NCBI RefSeq assembly: GCF_002387245.1
Contig: NZ_DGLD01000016.1
Location: forward strand, 15,616-79,615
DNA from: Brevundimonas sp. UBA4553
GTDB taxonomy: Bacteria > Pseudomonadota > Alphaproteobacteria > Caulobacterales > Caulobacteraceae
Direction: 5' to 3'
DNA length: 64,000 bases
The notes beneath the pieces were generated by a model. It saw only the letters and a list, made by a program, of their open reading frames with translations. It was not told the origin of the DNA and made no database searches. Shown here one piece after another: positions 42,059 through 51,313 of the stretch. Numbering within the stretch: position 1 is the first letter of the stretch; every line of letters begins with the position of its first letter. A program made the translations under genes and the position numbers.

Positions 42059-45000
42059 TGTCCACGGGGGGCCGCTTCGATCCGTTCGCCGGAACCGGGC
42101 CGCGCTGGCGCGCCGTGCCCGCCTGGCGGCCCTTCCTCGAGGACCTCGCCGCCGGGGTGCTCGACTGGCTCGGCGATCAGACGCCCGAGACCCTGACCGA
42201 CGCCACCATCCTGCTGCCCAACCGTCGCGCCGCCCGCGCCTTCTCCTCGGCCCTGGGCAAGCTGGCCGGCGACCGTCCCGTCCTGCTGCCCCAGGTCCGC
42301 CCGCTCGGCGATCTGGAAGAGGACGAGCCCCCCTTCGCCCCCGGCGAACTGGGTCTGGACCTGCCCCCCGCCATCGCACCCCTGACCCGCCGTTTCGAGA
42401 TGGCGCGGATGATCGTCGAGGAGTTCGAGCCGGGGATGAAGCCCCTGCGCGCCCTCGAAATGGCCGATGCTCTGAGCGGCTTCCTCGATTCCTGCCAGCT
42501 GGAGGAAGTCTCCGACCTGTCGCGCATCGCCGGGCTGGCCGAACAGGATCTGGCCGCCCACTGGCAGGACAGCGCCCGCTTCCTCGGCCTCGCCGTCGAG
42601 GCCTGGCCCAAACGGCTTGAGGCGCTAGGTCTGGTCGATTCCGCCTGGCGCCGCGCCACCCTGCTGCGCCGTCTGGCCGATGCCTGGGACGCGCGCCCGC
42701 CGCAGCAACCCGTCATCGCCGCCGGGTCGACCGGCACCGTCCCCGCCGCCGCCGACGTTCTGGCCGCCGTTGCGCGCGCCCCCCAGGGCGTGGTCGTCCT
42801 ACCCGGCCTCGACCTCGATCTGGCCGACGGCGTCTGGGACCGCATCGACGACCAGCACCCCCAGGCCGCGCTGAAGGCCCTACTGACCCGCGCCGACATC
42901 TCGCGCGATCAGGTCCGCCCCTGGTTCAAACCCGCCATCGCGCCGCGCGTCGAGGCGCGCGGTCTTGCCCGCCAGCGCCTGATCAACGAAGCCCTGCGCC
43001 CCGCCGAGGCCACCGACGACTGGCGCGCCGAGATCGCCCGCCTGCGCGCCGACGCCGCCGAGGCCGGCCAGGCCGCCGACCCAATCGCCGAAGGGCTGAA
43101 GGGCCTGTCCGCCCTCTCCGTCCGCGCCGAGGAAGAGGCAGCGACCGCTATCGCCCTGCTGATGCGCGAGACGCTGGAAACGCCCGGCCAGACCTGCGCC
43201 CTCGTCACCCCCGATCTGGACCTGTCGCGCCGCGTCGAGGCCCGGCTGGCGCGCTGGAACATCATCCCCGACGCCTCGACCGGCGCCCCCCTGTCGCGGA
43301 TGAGCGCAGGCGTCCTGGTCGATCTCTGCGCCCGCTTCATCGAGAGCCCGCTCAAGCCCCAGACCCTGCTGGGTCTGATCAAGCACCCGCTGACCCGGCT
43401 CGACCTCGGCGACACCTCTTTGCCCGACGCCGCCTCGGCGCTGGAGGAACACGCCCTGCGCGGCCCGCGTCCGCGCGACTGGGCCGAGATTCAGACACGC
43501 CTTTTGAAGGCCGCCGAGCCCGGTCGCGGCGGCCAGCCCCTGCCCGAGTGGAAATCCGCCCGCCTGTCCGGCGCCCGCGCCCTGGCTGCTCGGCTGGAAA
43601 CCCTCTCCGCCGAGGCCCTCTCGGTTTTCACCCCCACGGCCGCTCCCGACGTCGCCGCCCGCGCCCTGACCGCCCTGATCGAGGCCCTGGCCGGTCAGAA
43701 CGCCTGGGCCGGTCCCGACGGCGAGGCCGCCGCCTCGTTGCTGTCGGCCCTGATCGACGGCGGCGGCTCGCTAGGCGCGGTCAGCCGCGCCGACTTCGCC
43801 GCCCTGACCGCCGGTCTGCTGGGCGAGGAGACGGTGCGCACCGGCGGGGCCACCCACCCGCGTCTGCGCATTCTCGGCGCCATCGAGGCCCGTCTGACCC
43901 GCGCCGACCGCATGATCCTGGCCGGGCTGGAGGAGGGCGTCTGGCCTCGCCCCGCCCCCGTCGATCCCTTCCTGTCGCGGCCGATGAGGAAGGCCCTGGA
44001 CCTGCCCACGCCCGAGCGGCGTCTGGGCCAGACGGCGCAGGACTTCGTCCAGGCCGCCTGCGCCGACGAGGCCGTCCTGATCCACTGCGAACGGCGCGGC
44101 GGCCAGCCCGCCGTGCGCTCGCGCTGGCTGTGGCGCCTGGAGATGCTGACGCGCGGCGCCGACGCCCCCGCCACCCCGGTCGCCATTCCGGCCCCCGAGG
44201 GTCTGGCCGAATGGACCCGCGCCCTGGACGCTCCGCCGCCCGGCCCCGCCCGTTTCGCGCCGCGTCCCGCGCCGAAGCCCCCGGTCGAGCGCCGCCCGCG
44301 CAGCCTCTATGTCACCCGCATCGAGCGCTGGGTGCGCGATCCCTACGCCATCTACGCCCAATGGGTGCTAGGCCTGAACATCATGGACCGGCCCGGCGCC
44401 TCGGCCGAGGCGATGGCGCGCGGCAACGCCGTGCACAAAGCCATCGAGCGCATGACCCTGATGTGGCCCCACGTCCTGCCCGACAACTGCGAGGCCCAGA
44501 TCGAGCAGTTGCTGATCGAGGAGTTGACCGCCCACGGTTTCGAGGACGCCGCCATGGCGCGCGAGACGCCCTTGGCCCGCAACTGCGCCCGCTGGCTGGC
44601 CGGGTTCGAGGCCGAACGCCGAGCGCGCGGCGTCAATCTGCTGATCGAGCAGCAAGGGACCATGACGTTCGACGCCCCCGCCGGTCCCTTCACCATGAAG
44701 GCCTACGCCGACCGCATCGAGGTCGGGGCCAGCGCCGCCGCCATCATGGACTTCAAGACCGGCGGCGTGCCGTCGGGCAAACAGGTCAAGGCGGGCTTCG
44801 CACCCCAGTTGACCCTGACCGCCGCCATCCTCGCCGACGGCGGCTTCAAGGACACCAACGGGCCCGTCCCCGCCGACGAACTGACCTATGTCCGCGTCGT
44901 CGGGCGCAAGAAGGCGGGCGAGGTCGCGGTGCGCGCCTCCGGTCCCGAAGCGGCGGCGCTTGGCGAAGCGGCGCTGGAGGGGCTGAAGAAGCGGGTGGCC

Positions 45001-45138
45001 CGCTTCGATCACCCGGAAACCCCCTACGTCTCATGGGCCGCGCCCCAGTTCATGGGCAACTACGGCGGCAACTACGACCATCTGGCCCGCGTCTGGGAAT
45101 GGCACGTGGTCGGCGGCGAAGAAGGCGACAGCGAATGA
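42058..45138 (+). CDS. addB: Double-strand break repair protein AddB
   Basis: AddB is the second subunit of the AddAB helicase-nuclease that resects double-strand breaks for recombination. The 1026-residue protein is normal length for alphaproteobacteria. The helicase-like N-terminal two-thirds starts after the initial WRPFLEDLAAGVLDWLGDQ and includes LLPNRRAARAF. The C-terminal PD-(D/E)XK nuclease has NAVHKAIERM (motif I), MDFKTGGVPSG (D-x-K) and then QLTLTAAIL. It overlaps murU and addA. Alphaproteobacterial AddB lacks a canonical Walker A, as here. Confidence 0.95.
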   Translation: MSTGGRFDPFAGTGPRWRAVPAWRPFLEDLAAGVLDWLGDQTPETLTDATILLPNRRAARAFSSALGKLAGDRPVLLPQVRPLGDLEEDEPPFAPGELGLDLPPAIAPLTRRFEMARMIVEEFEPGMKPLRALEMADALSGFLDSCQLEEVSDLSRIAGLAEQDLAAHWQDSARFLGLAVEAWPKRLEALGLVDSAWRRATLLRRLADAWDARPPQQPVIAAGSTGTVPAAADVLAAVARAPQGVVVLPGLDLDLADGVWDRIDDQHPQAALKALLTRADISRDQVRPWFKPAIAPRVEARGLARQRLINEALRPAEATDDWRAEIARLRADAAEAGQAADPIAEGLKGLSALSVRAEEEAATAIALLMRETLETPGQTCALVTPDLDLSRRVEARLARWNIIPDASTGAPLSRMSAGVLVDLCARFIESPLKPQTLLGLIKHPLTRLDLGDTSLPDAASALEEHALRGPRPRDWAEIQTRLLKAAEPGRGGQPLPEWKSARLSGARALAARLETLSAEALSVFTPTAAPDVAARALTALIEALAGQNAWAGPDGEAAASLLSALIDGGGSLGAVSRADFAALTAGLLGEETVRTGGATHPRLRILGAIEARLTRADRMILAGLEEGVWPRPAPVDPFLSRPMRKALDLPTPERRLGQTAQDFVQAACADEAVLIHCERRGGQPAVRSRWLWRLEMLTRGADAPATPVAIPAPEGLAEWTRALDAPPPGPARFAPRPAPKPPVERRPRSLYVTRIERWVRDPYAIYAQWVLGLNIMDRPGASAEAMARGNAVHKAIERMTLMWPHVLPDNCEAQIEQLLIEELTAHGFEDAAMARETPLARNCARWLAGFEAERRARGVNLLIEQQGTMTFDAPAGPFTMKAYADRIEVGASAAAIMDFKTGGVPSGKQVKAGFAPQLTLTAAILADGGFKDTNGPVPADELTYVRVVGRKKAGEVAVRASGPEAAALGEAALEGLKKRVARFDHPETPYVSWAAPQFMGNYGGNYDHLARVWEWHVVGGEEGDSE

Positions 45139-48100
45139 ACATCGCCACTCCGCAGATGCGCCCCGATCCGCAGATCCGCGCCGCCGATCCGGCCCTGTCG
45201 GTCTTCGTCACCGCCAACGCCGGGTCGGGCAAGACCACCACCCTGGTCAGCCGCGTGGCCCGTCTGCTGCTGGGCGGGGCCGGGGCCTCGGCCATCCTCT
45301 GCGTCACCTACACCAAGGCCGCCGCCGCCGAGATGCAGGCCCGCCTGTTCGACACCCTGGGCAAGTGGGCGGTCATGGACGACGCCGCCCTGTCCGCCGA
45401 ATTGGCCAAGCTGGACGCCAGCGATCCCGCGTCCCTCAACCCCGCCCGTCTGTCCGAGGCGCGCCGCCTGTTCGCCCGCGCGCTAGAGACGCCCGGCGGG
45501 CTGAAGATCCAGACCATCCACGCCTTCTGCGAAAAGCTGCTGCGTCGCTTCCCCATCGAGGCCGGCGTCTCGCCGCGCTTCACTGTGCTGGAAGACGAGG
45601 CCGCCATCGCCCTCAGCCACGCCGCGCGCGAGGAACTGGCCCGCGCCGCGCTGCGCGATCCCGACGGCCCGGTGGGTCAGGCCTACAGCCATTTCGCCGT
45701 CGAGCTGGACTGGGGCCGGTTCGAGAGCCTGCTGGCCATGATCGAGGCCCGGCGCGCCGACCTGACCGACTATGTCGCCCGCGTCGGCGACGGCGCCGCC
45801 CCCGGCTCCCACGCCCTGACCGGCGCCGATCCCGACCAGACGCCCGACGATATCGAGGTCGACTTCACCCGTTGGCTGGATCGGGGCGAGGTCCGCCGCA
45901 TGGCCGAACTGATGGCCACCGGCGCCAAGACCGACAAGGACCGCGCCGCAGAACTGTTCCACGCCCTCGATCATGAGTGGAGCTTCCACGGCCTAGGCGT
46001 CGTTTTCCTGACCGGCAAGGGCGAGGCGCGCAAGTCGATGGCGACCAAGCAGGCCCCGCCCGACGCGGGCGGCTGGCTGACTGACCTTCAGGGCAAATAT
46101 CTCGCCACGCTGGACGTGGTGCGCGCCGCCAAGGTCGCCGCCGACACCATCAAGCTGCTGACGCTCGCCGTGGCCCACGCCGCCTTCTACGAGGCCGCCA
46201 AGGCCGAGCGCGGGGCGCTGGATTTCTCGGATCTGGTGGCGAAAACCGTCGACCTGCTGACCGAACGCTCGACCGCCGCCTGGGTGCTGTACAAGCTGGA
46301 CGGCGGCATCGACCACGTCCTGATCGACGAGGCTCAGGACACGGCGCCCGAGCAATGGGCCATCATGCGCGCCCTGACCGGCGAGTTCTTTTCGGGCGAG
46401 GCGACCGACCGCACCGTCTTCGCCGTGGGCGACGAAAAGCAGTCGATCTACTCCTTCCAGGGCGCCCGGCCCGAACGCCTGCGTCAGGAAGCCCAGGTCT
46501 ATGACGCCCTGATCACCGCCTCCGGCTCCGCCTTCGAGGGTGTGCCGCTGGAGACCTCCTATCGCTCGACCGAGGACGTCCTCGCCTTCGTCGATCACGC
46601 CTTCACTGATCCCGAACGCACCCGCGCCCTGGTCGGCGAGGCCGGCGACATCCCCCGCCACCTGCCCGCCCGCGTCGGCCAACGCGGCAGCGTCGACCTC
46701 TGGCCCCTCTTCATGGACGAGGCCCCGCCCGAGCGCGACGCCTGGGACGATCCCGTCGATCAGGAAGGCGTGGCGGGCGCGCGCAAACGCATGGCCGCCG
46801 CCCTGGCCCAGGAGATCAGGCGGCAGGTCGAAACCGGCGCCACGGTCTATGACCGCAACACGCGCAAGCCGCGCGCCAGCGGTTATGGCGACTTCCTCAT
46901 CCTGGTCCGCCGCCGCGACTCCACCTTTGAAGAGATCATCCGCGCCCTGAAGAGCGCGGGCGTGCCCGTCGCCGGGGCCGACCGCCTTAAGCTCAGCAGC
47001 CACATCGTCTTTGACGACCTCAAGGCCCTGGCTCGCTTCGCCCTCTTCCCCGGCGACGACCTGTCGTTGGCCGAAGTGCTGCGCAGCCCGTTCTGCGACG
47101 TCGACGAGGCCTCGCTCTATGATCTGGCCGGGCGCGAGAAGCGTCAGGGCCTGTGGCGTGAACTGAAGACCCGCGCCGACGAACGCCCCGAATGGCGCCG
47201 GGCGCTGGAGCTGTGCCTGACCGCCCGCGGCGCGCGCGACGGTGCCCCCTTCGCCTTCTTCTCCACCCTGCTCAACCGGGTGGACGACACCGGCGCCTCG
47301 GGCCGCGCCCGCGTCCTGACCCGCTTGGGCCGCGAGGCCGAAGAGGCCGTCGACGAGACCCTCAATCAGGTGCTGGCCGCCGAGAACCGGGGCGGGATCG
47401 ATCTCGAAACCTGTCTGGCCCTGCTGGAAGCCGCCGACGTCGAGGTGAAGCGCGAACTGGAAGGCCCGCGCGGCGAGGTCCGCGTCATGACCGTCCACGG
47501 CGCCAAGGGGCTGGAGGCGCCCGTCGTCATCCTGCCCGACACCACCATGAAGGCGAAAGCGCAAGGGCCGAGCCTGATGCCGGTTGCGCTCGACGCCATC
47601 GGCATGGGCGACGGCGAGGCCTGGCTGATGTGCCCCGGCTCCAAGGGCGATGACTGCGCCGCCTCCGAGGCCGCCCGCGCCGCGCGCGAGGCGCGGGTCA
47701 GCGACGAGTCGCTGCGCCTGCTCTACGTCGCCCTGACCCGCGCCCGCGACCGCGTCATCGTCATGGGCCGCGGCTCCAAACGCTCGCCAGAGCCCGGCGA
47801 CTGGTGGTCGGTCATCGAAGAGACCTTCAACCGTCTCGGCGACGAAGTGCGCACGCTCGACAACAATGTCCGCCGCTACGGCGTCGATCTTGACGTCCTG
47901 CCCGCCGTCAGAGCCGTAGCCGAGCACCGCCCCGAGGCCCCCGACTGGACGCGCGTCACGCCCGCCCGCGACGCCGCCGCCCGCTTCGCCTCGCCGTCGC
48001 AGATGCAGGAGCAGAAGCGCATCCCCGCCCCCTCCCCGCTGGCGCGCGGCGAAGGCCTTGGCGCCGGTCTGGGCCGCTTCCGACGCGGCGACCTGATCCA

Positions 48101-48584
48101 CCGCCTGCTGGAACGCCTGCCGGACATCGCCCCGCTCGACCGACCCGACGCCGCCGTGCGGATGCTAGCCCGCGAACGCGACCTGTCGGACGATCAACGC
48201 GCCGAGATGATCGGGGCAGCCTTCGCCGTGCTGGACGACGACCGCTTCGCGCCCGTCTTTGGCCCCGGCTCGCGCGCCGAGGTGGCCGTGACCGGCTCCT
48301 CGCCTGACCTGCCCCCCGGCGTCTCCATTTCGGGCCGCATCGACCGGCTGGTGGTCACGCCCGAGCGTGTGATGGTGGTGGACTTCAAGTCCAACCGCCC
48401 AGCCCCCGACCACGTCGAGGACGCCGACCCGGCCTATGTGCTGCAGATGGCGGTCTATACGGCGGTCTTGAAGCGACTTTATCCCAACCGCGCCGTCGAG
48501 GCGGCCCTGGTCTGGACCGACGGACCCAAGCTGATGGCGGTGCCGCAAAGCCTGATGGACACGGCTCTTTCAAATGCGCGTTGA
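45135..48584 (+). CDS. addA: Double-strand break repair helicase AddA
   Basis: AddA is the UvrD-type helicase and nuclease subunit paired with AddB. The 1149-residue protein has Walker A NAGSGKTTTLVSRVARLL, Walker B VLIDEAQDTAPEQW, motif III GDEKQSIYSFQGA, motif V TVHGAKGLEAPVV and motif VI YVALTRARDRV. The C-terminal nuclease shows GRIDRLVVTPERVMVVDFKS. The ATG at 45135 overlaps the addB stop (ATGA). A much longer plus frame extends upstream into addB in another frame and is not the gene. Confidence 0.96.
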   Translation: MNIATPQMRPDPQIRAADPALSVFVTANAGSGKTTTLVSRVARLLLGGAGASAILCVTYTKAAAAEMQARLFDTLGKWAVMDDAALSAELAKLDASDPASLNPARLSEARRLFARALETPGGLKIQTIHAFCEKLLRRFPIEAGVSPRFTVLEDEAAIALSHAAREELARAALRDPDGPVGQAYSHFAVELDWGRFESLLAMIEARRADLTDYVARVGDGAAPGSHALTGADPDQTPDDIEVDFTRWLDRGEVRRMAELMATGAKTDKDRAAELFHALDHEWSFHGLGVVFLTGKGEARKSMATKQAPPDAGGWLTDLQGKYLATLDVVRAAKVAADTIKLLTLAVAHAAFYEAAKAERGALDFSDLVAKTVDLLTERSTAAWVLYKLDGGIDHVLIDEAQDTAPEQWAIMRALTGEFFSGEATDRTVFAVGDEKQSIYSFQGARPERLRQEAQVYDALITASGSAFEGVPLETSYRSTEDVLAFVDHAFTDPERTRALVGEAGDIPRHLPARVGQRGSVDLWPLFMDEAPPERDAWDDPVDQEGVAGARKRMAAALAQEIRRQVETGATVYDRNTRKPRASGYGDFLILVRRRDSTFEEIIRALKSAGVPVAGADRLKLSSHIVFDDLKALARFALFPGDDLSLAEVLRSPFCDVDEASLYDLAGREKRQGLWRELKTRADERPEWRRALELCLTARGARDGAPFAFFSTLLNRVDDTGASGRARVLTRLGREAEEAVDETLNQVLAAENRGGIDLETCLALLEAADVEVKRELEGPRGEVRVMTVHGAKGLEAPVVILPDTTMKAKAQGPSLMPVALDAIGMGDGEAWLMCPGSKGDDCAASEAARAAREARVSDESLRLLYVALTRARDRVIVMGRGSKRSPEPGDWWSVIEETFNRLGDEVRTLDNNVRRYGVDLDVLPAVRAVAEHRPEAPDWTRVTPARDAAARFASPSQMQEQKRIPAPSPLARGEGLGAGLGRFRRGDLIHRLLERLPDIAPLDRPDAAVRMLARERDLSDDQRAEMIGAAFAVLDDDRFAPVFGPGSRAEVAVTGSSPDLPPGVSISGRIDRLVVTPERVMVVDFKSNRPAPDHVEDADPAYVLQMAVYTAVLKRLYPNRAVEAALVWTDGPKLMAVPQSLMDTALSNAR

Positions 48585-48708
48585 TTTGTGCGGGATTCGC
48601 TCCCACATCTGCGGGGAACGCTGAGCCGATCCTCAGCGCGCCACCCATTCGGCGCTGAAGCAGCGAGGCCCGCGGGCCAAGCGTAGCGCCCCTAAAGGAG
48701 AGCCATTC

Positions 48709-49041
48709 ATGGCGACTGTCAAAGTCACCGACGAAAGCTTCGACGCCGACGTCCTGAAATCCTCGACCCCCGTCCTGGTGGACTTCTGGGCCGAGTGGTG
48801 CGGCCCCTGCAAGCAGATTGGCCCGGCGCTGGAACAGATCGCCGACGAACTGTCGGGCAAGGTGACCATCGCCAAGGTCAACATCGACGACAGCCCCATG
48901 ACCCCGTCCAAGATGGGTGTCAAAGGCATCCCGACCCTGATGCTGTTCAAGGACGGCCAACTGGCCTCGATGAAGGTGGGCGCCATGCCCAAGGGCAAGA
49001 TCGTCGAATGGCTGGCCGAAGCCGGCGTCAAGGCGGACTAG
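48709..49041 (+). CDS. trxA: Thioredoxin 1
   Basis: Thioredoxin is a general cytoplasmic disulfide reductant. The 110-residue protein has FWAEWCGPCKQIGPALEQI with redox cysteines 31 and 34, and the cis-Pro in VKGIPTLMLF. AAAGGAGAG precedes the ATG. It is separated from addA by 124 bases, enough for its own promoter, and is followed by an intrinsic terminator. The 124-base gap holds a GGCCCGCGGGCC palindrome. Confidence 0.96.
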   Translation: MATVKVTDESFDADVLKSSTPVLVDFWAEWCGPCKQIGPALEQIADELSGKVTIAKVNIDDSPMTPSKMGVKGIPTLMLFKDGQLASMKVGAMPKGKIVEWLAEAGVKAD

Positions 49042-49062
49042 AACCGCATAACCGATGTGATC

Positions 49063-49098
49063 AGGCGGCGGCGTCTAACGGCCCGCCGCCTTTTTCTT
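49063..49098 (+). terminator. Intrinsic terminator after trxA
   Basis: A 9-bp stem, AGGCGGCGG with CCGCCGCCT, closes an 11-base loop and runs into TTTTTCTT on the plus strand, 22 bases after the trxA stop. The folC gene converges from the other side. Confidence 0.92.
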
Positions 49099-49116
49099 GC
49101 GCGCTTCAGGCCGACA

Positions 49117-50403
49117 CTAGACGGGCCAGGTCTCGGGGCTGGCGCTCAGCACTTCGCCCGCCAGATACAGCGAGCCGCAGATGACCACCCGGCCAGCCCC
49201 CAGCGCCAGCGCCCGGTCCACGGCCTCGTCCACCGACCACGCCGCCAGAGCGCCGAAGCCGCGCCCCTGCGCCACCGCAGCCAGAGCCGCCGGGTCCGCC
49301 GCCGCGCCGTCGAAAGCGACGGTGAAGACCTGCGCCTCGATCCCCTTCAGCGCCTCGAAAAAGCCGCCCGCGTCCTTGTTGGCCAACATGGCGACAATCA
49401 GGGCCAGCGGGCGCGGCGCCCGCGCCTGACGCTCGGCTAGGGTCCGGGCCAAGGCCCGCCCGGCGTGCGGGTTGTGCCCCCCGTCCAGCCACAGCTCGGC
49501 GTCGACCTTCTGCGCTCTTTCTGCATACGGCCCCGCCGTCAGACGCTGCATTCGCGCGGGCCAGCGCACGGCCTTCAGCCCCTCGACGATGGCGCTCTCG
49601 GGCAGGTCCAGTTCCAGAGCGGCGGCCACGGCCACCCCGGCGTTATCGAACTGATGCGGGCCGCTGAGAGCTGGCGCCGGCAGGTCAAGGAAGCGCTCCT
49701 GATCCTGATAGACCAGCCCGCCGCGCTCGGCCCAGGCGTCGAAGTCCACGCCCATGACGGTCAACGGCGAACGGACCTCGGCTGCGCGGCGCTCGATCAC
49801 AGCCATGACGGCTTCGGACTGACGCGCGATGACGCCCCGCGCCCCGGCCTTGAGGATGCCCGCCTTCTCGGCCGCGACGCCCTCGATCCGGTCCCCCAGG
49901 AACTCGGCGTGATCCAGATCGACGGGGGTGATGACGCTCAGCAGCGGCCGATCGATGACGTTGGTCGCGTCCAGCGAACCGCCTAGCCCGACCTCGATAA
50001 TGGCCAGATCTGCGGGCGTCTCGCTCATGGCCAGGAAGGCCGCTGCGGTCGTGCTCTCGAACACGGTGGCCTCGCCCCTCATCTCGACCATGGCGGCCTC
50101 AATGCGGTCGAGGGCGGCGTTCAACTGATCGTCGCTGATCAGGCTTCCGGCCAGGCGAATCCGCTCATTGAAACGCACCAGATGCGGCGAGGTGTAGACG
50201 TGGACCTTCAGGCCCGCCGCCTCGGCGATGGCCCGGATCAGAGCGACCGTCGAGCCCTTGCCGTTGGTGCCCGCGACGTGGACCACCGGCGGCAGCTTGT
50301 TCTGCGGATCGCCCAGAGCCGCGCACAGGGCCCGCATCCGGTCCAGCGACAGATCGATGCGCTGGGGATGGCGGGCGCGCAGGCGTTCCGAGATCGGGTC
50401 CAT
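49117..50403 (-). CDS. folC: Dihydrofolate/folylpolyglutamate synthase
   Basis: FolC joins glutamate to dihydropteroate and to folates. The 428-residue Mur-ligase-like protein has the P-loop HVAGTNGKGSTVALIRAI (about 43-60), YTSPHLVRFNERI and the late WLDGGHNPHAGRAL block. It is the last gene of the trpF-trpB-trpA-accD-folC cluster, 9 bases after accD. Plus-strand frames over the gene are shadows. Confidence 0.95.
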   Translation of the reverse strand: MDPISERLRARHPQRIDLSLDRMRALCAALGDPQNKLPPVVHVAGTNGKGSTVALIRAIAEAAGLKVHVYTSPHLVRFNERIRLAGSLISDDQLNAALDRIEAAMVEMRGEATVFESTTAAAFLAMSETPADLAIIEVGLGGSLDATNVIDRPLLSVITPVDLDHAEFLGDRIEGVAAEKAGILKAGARGVIARQSEAVMAVIERRAAEVRSPLTVMGVDFDAWAERGGLVYQDQERFLDLPAPALSGPHQFDNAGVAVAAALELDLPESAIVEGLKAVRWPARMQRLTAGPYAERAQKVDAELWLDGGHNPHAGRALARTLAERQARAPRPLALIVAMLANKDAGGFFEALKGIEAQVFTVAFDGAAADPAALAAVAQGRGFGALAAWSVDEAVDRALALGAGRVVICGSLYLAGEVLSASPETWPV

Positions 50404-50412
50404 GCGAAGGCT

Positions 50413-51303
50413 TTAGGCCGCCTTGCGCTTGCCGCCCATCAACATGGACATGATCTGGCCCAGGGTCGTCGGCAGATCGCCGCGCGCCACGACCTTGTCG
50501 ACCATGCCCTTGCCCTGAAGATATTCAGCGCGCTGGAAGCCCGGCGGCAGTTTCTCGCGGATGGTGGTCTCGATCACGCGCGGGCCGGCGAAGCCGATCA
50601 GGGCGTTCGGCTCGGCCAGGTGGACGTCGCCCAGCATGGCGTAGGAGGCGGTCACGCCTCCCGTGGTCGGATCAGTCAGGACGACGACGTAAGGCAGTTG
50701 CGCCGCCTTCACTTCCTGCACCGCCAGGGTGGTGCGAGCCATCTGCATCAGGCTCAGCGCGCCTTCCTGCATCCGCGCGCCGCCGGCGGCGGTGAAGCAG
50801 ACGAAGGGCACGCCGCGCTTCACGGCCTCACGGGCGGCGGCCACGAAGGCCTCGCCCGCCGCCATGCCCAGCGACCCGCCCATGAAGGTGAAGTCCTGGA
50901 CGATGACGACCGCGGCCACGCCGTCGATCTTGCCGAAGCCGATGGCCATGGTGTCCTTGCGACCCGCCGCCTTGCGCGCCGCGTTGAGGCGATCGCGATA
51001 GGGCTTGCCGTCCGAGAACTTCAGCGGGTCTTCCGGCACGTCCGGGGTGTCGATGCTCTCGAACACGCCGTCGTCGAACGTCGCCTTCAGACGCGTGGGC
51101 GCATTGATCCGCATGTGACGGCCCGACGGCGTGACCCACAGGGCCGCCTCCAGGTCTGTGCGGAAAAGCATCTCGCCGCTGTCCGGGTCCTTGACCCACA
51201 GATTGTCGGGCGTGTCGCGTCGGCTGACGATCTTGCGCACGCCGGGAGCGAAGCGGGATAGCCAGCCGCCGCGCGGCTTGTTCTCGGAATTCTTGTCGAC
51301 CAT
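50413..51303 (-). CDS. accD: Acetyl-CoA carboxylase carboxyltransferase subunit beta, zinc ribbon degenerate
   Basis: AccD and AccA transfer carboxybiotin's carboxyl to acetyl-CoA for fatty-acid synthesis. The 296-residue protein has the carboxyltransferase core with AGGARMQEGALSLMQMARTT, DPTTGGVTASYAMLGDVHLA and FAGPRVIE. The N-terminal ribbon, four Cys in E. coli, reads WVKDPDSGEMLF and LWVTPSGRHMR: Asp39, Ser42, Thr58 and Gly61 replace all four. The ATG at 51303 has AAAGG upstream. It starts 10 bases after trpA, as is usual in this cluster. Confidence 0.94.
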   Translation of the reverse strand: MVDKNSENKPRGGWLSRFAPGVRKIVSRRDTPDNLWVKDPDSGEMLFRTDLEAALWVTPSGRHMRINAPTRLKATFDDGVFESIDTPDVPEDPLKFSDGKPYRDRLNAARKAAGRKDTMAIGFGKIDGVAAVVIVQDFTFMGGSLGMAAGEAFVAAAREAVKRGVPFVCFTAAGGARMQEGALSLMQMARTTLAVQEVKAAQLPYVVVLTDPTTGGVTASYAMLGDVHLAEPNALIGFAGPRVIETTIREKLPPGFQRAEYLQGKGMVDKVVARGDLPTTLGQIMSMLMGGKRKAA

Positions 51304-51313
51304 GAGCGCGCCT

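Noticed and set aside
43548..45134. N-terminal extension of the addA frame into addB
   Set aside because: This part is in another frame of addB and is Arg-rich low-complexity sequence. The true AddA starts at the ATG at 45135, ahead of its Walker A.
45993..48101. 702-residue minus-strand frame inside addA
   Set aside because: Opposite-strand shadow of a verified AddA; Gly/Ala-rich with no motif.
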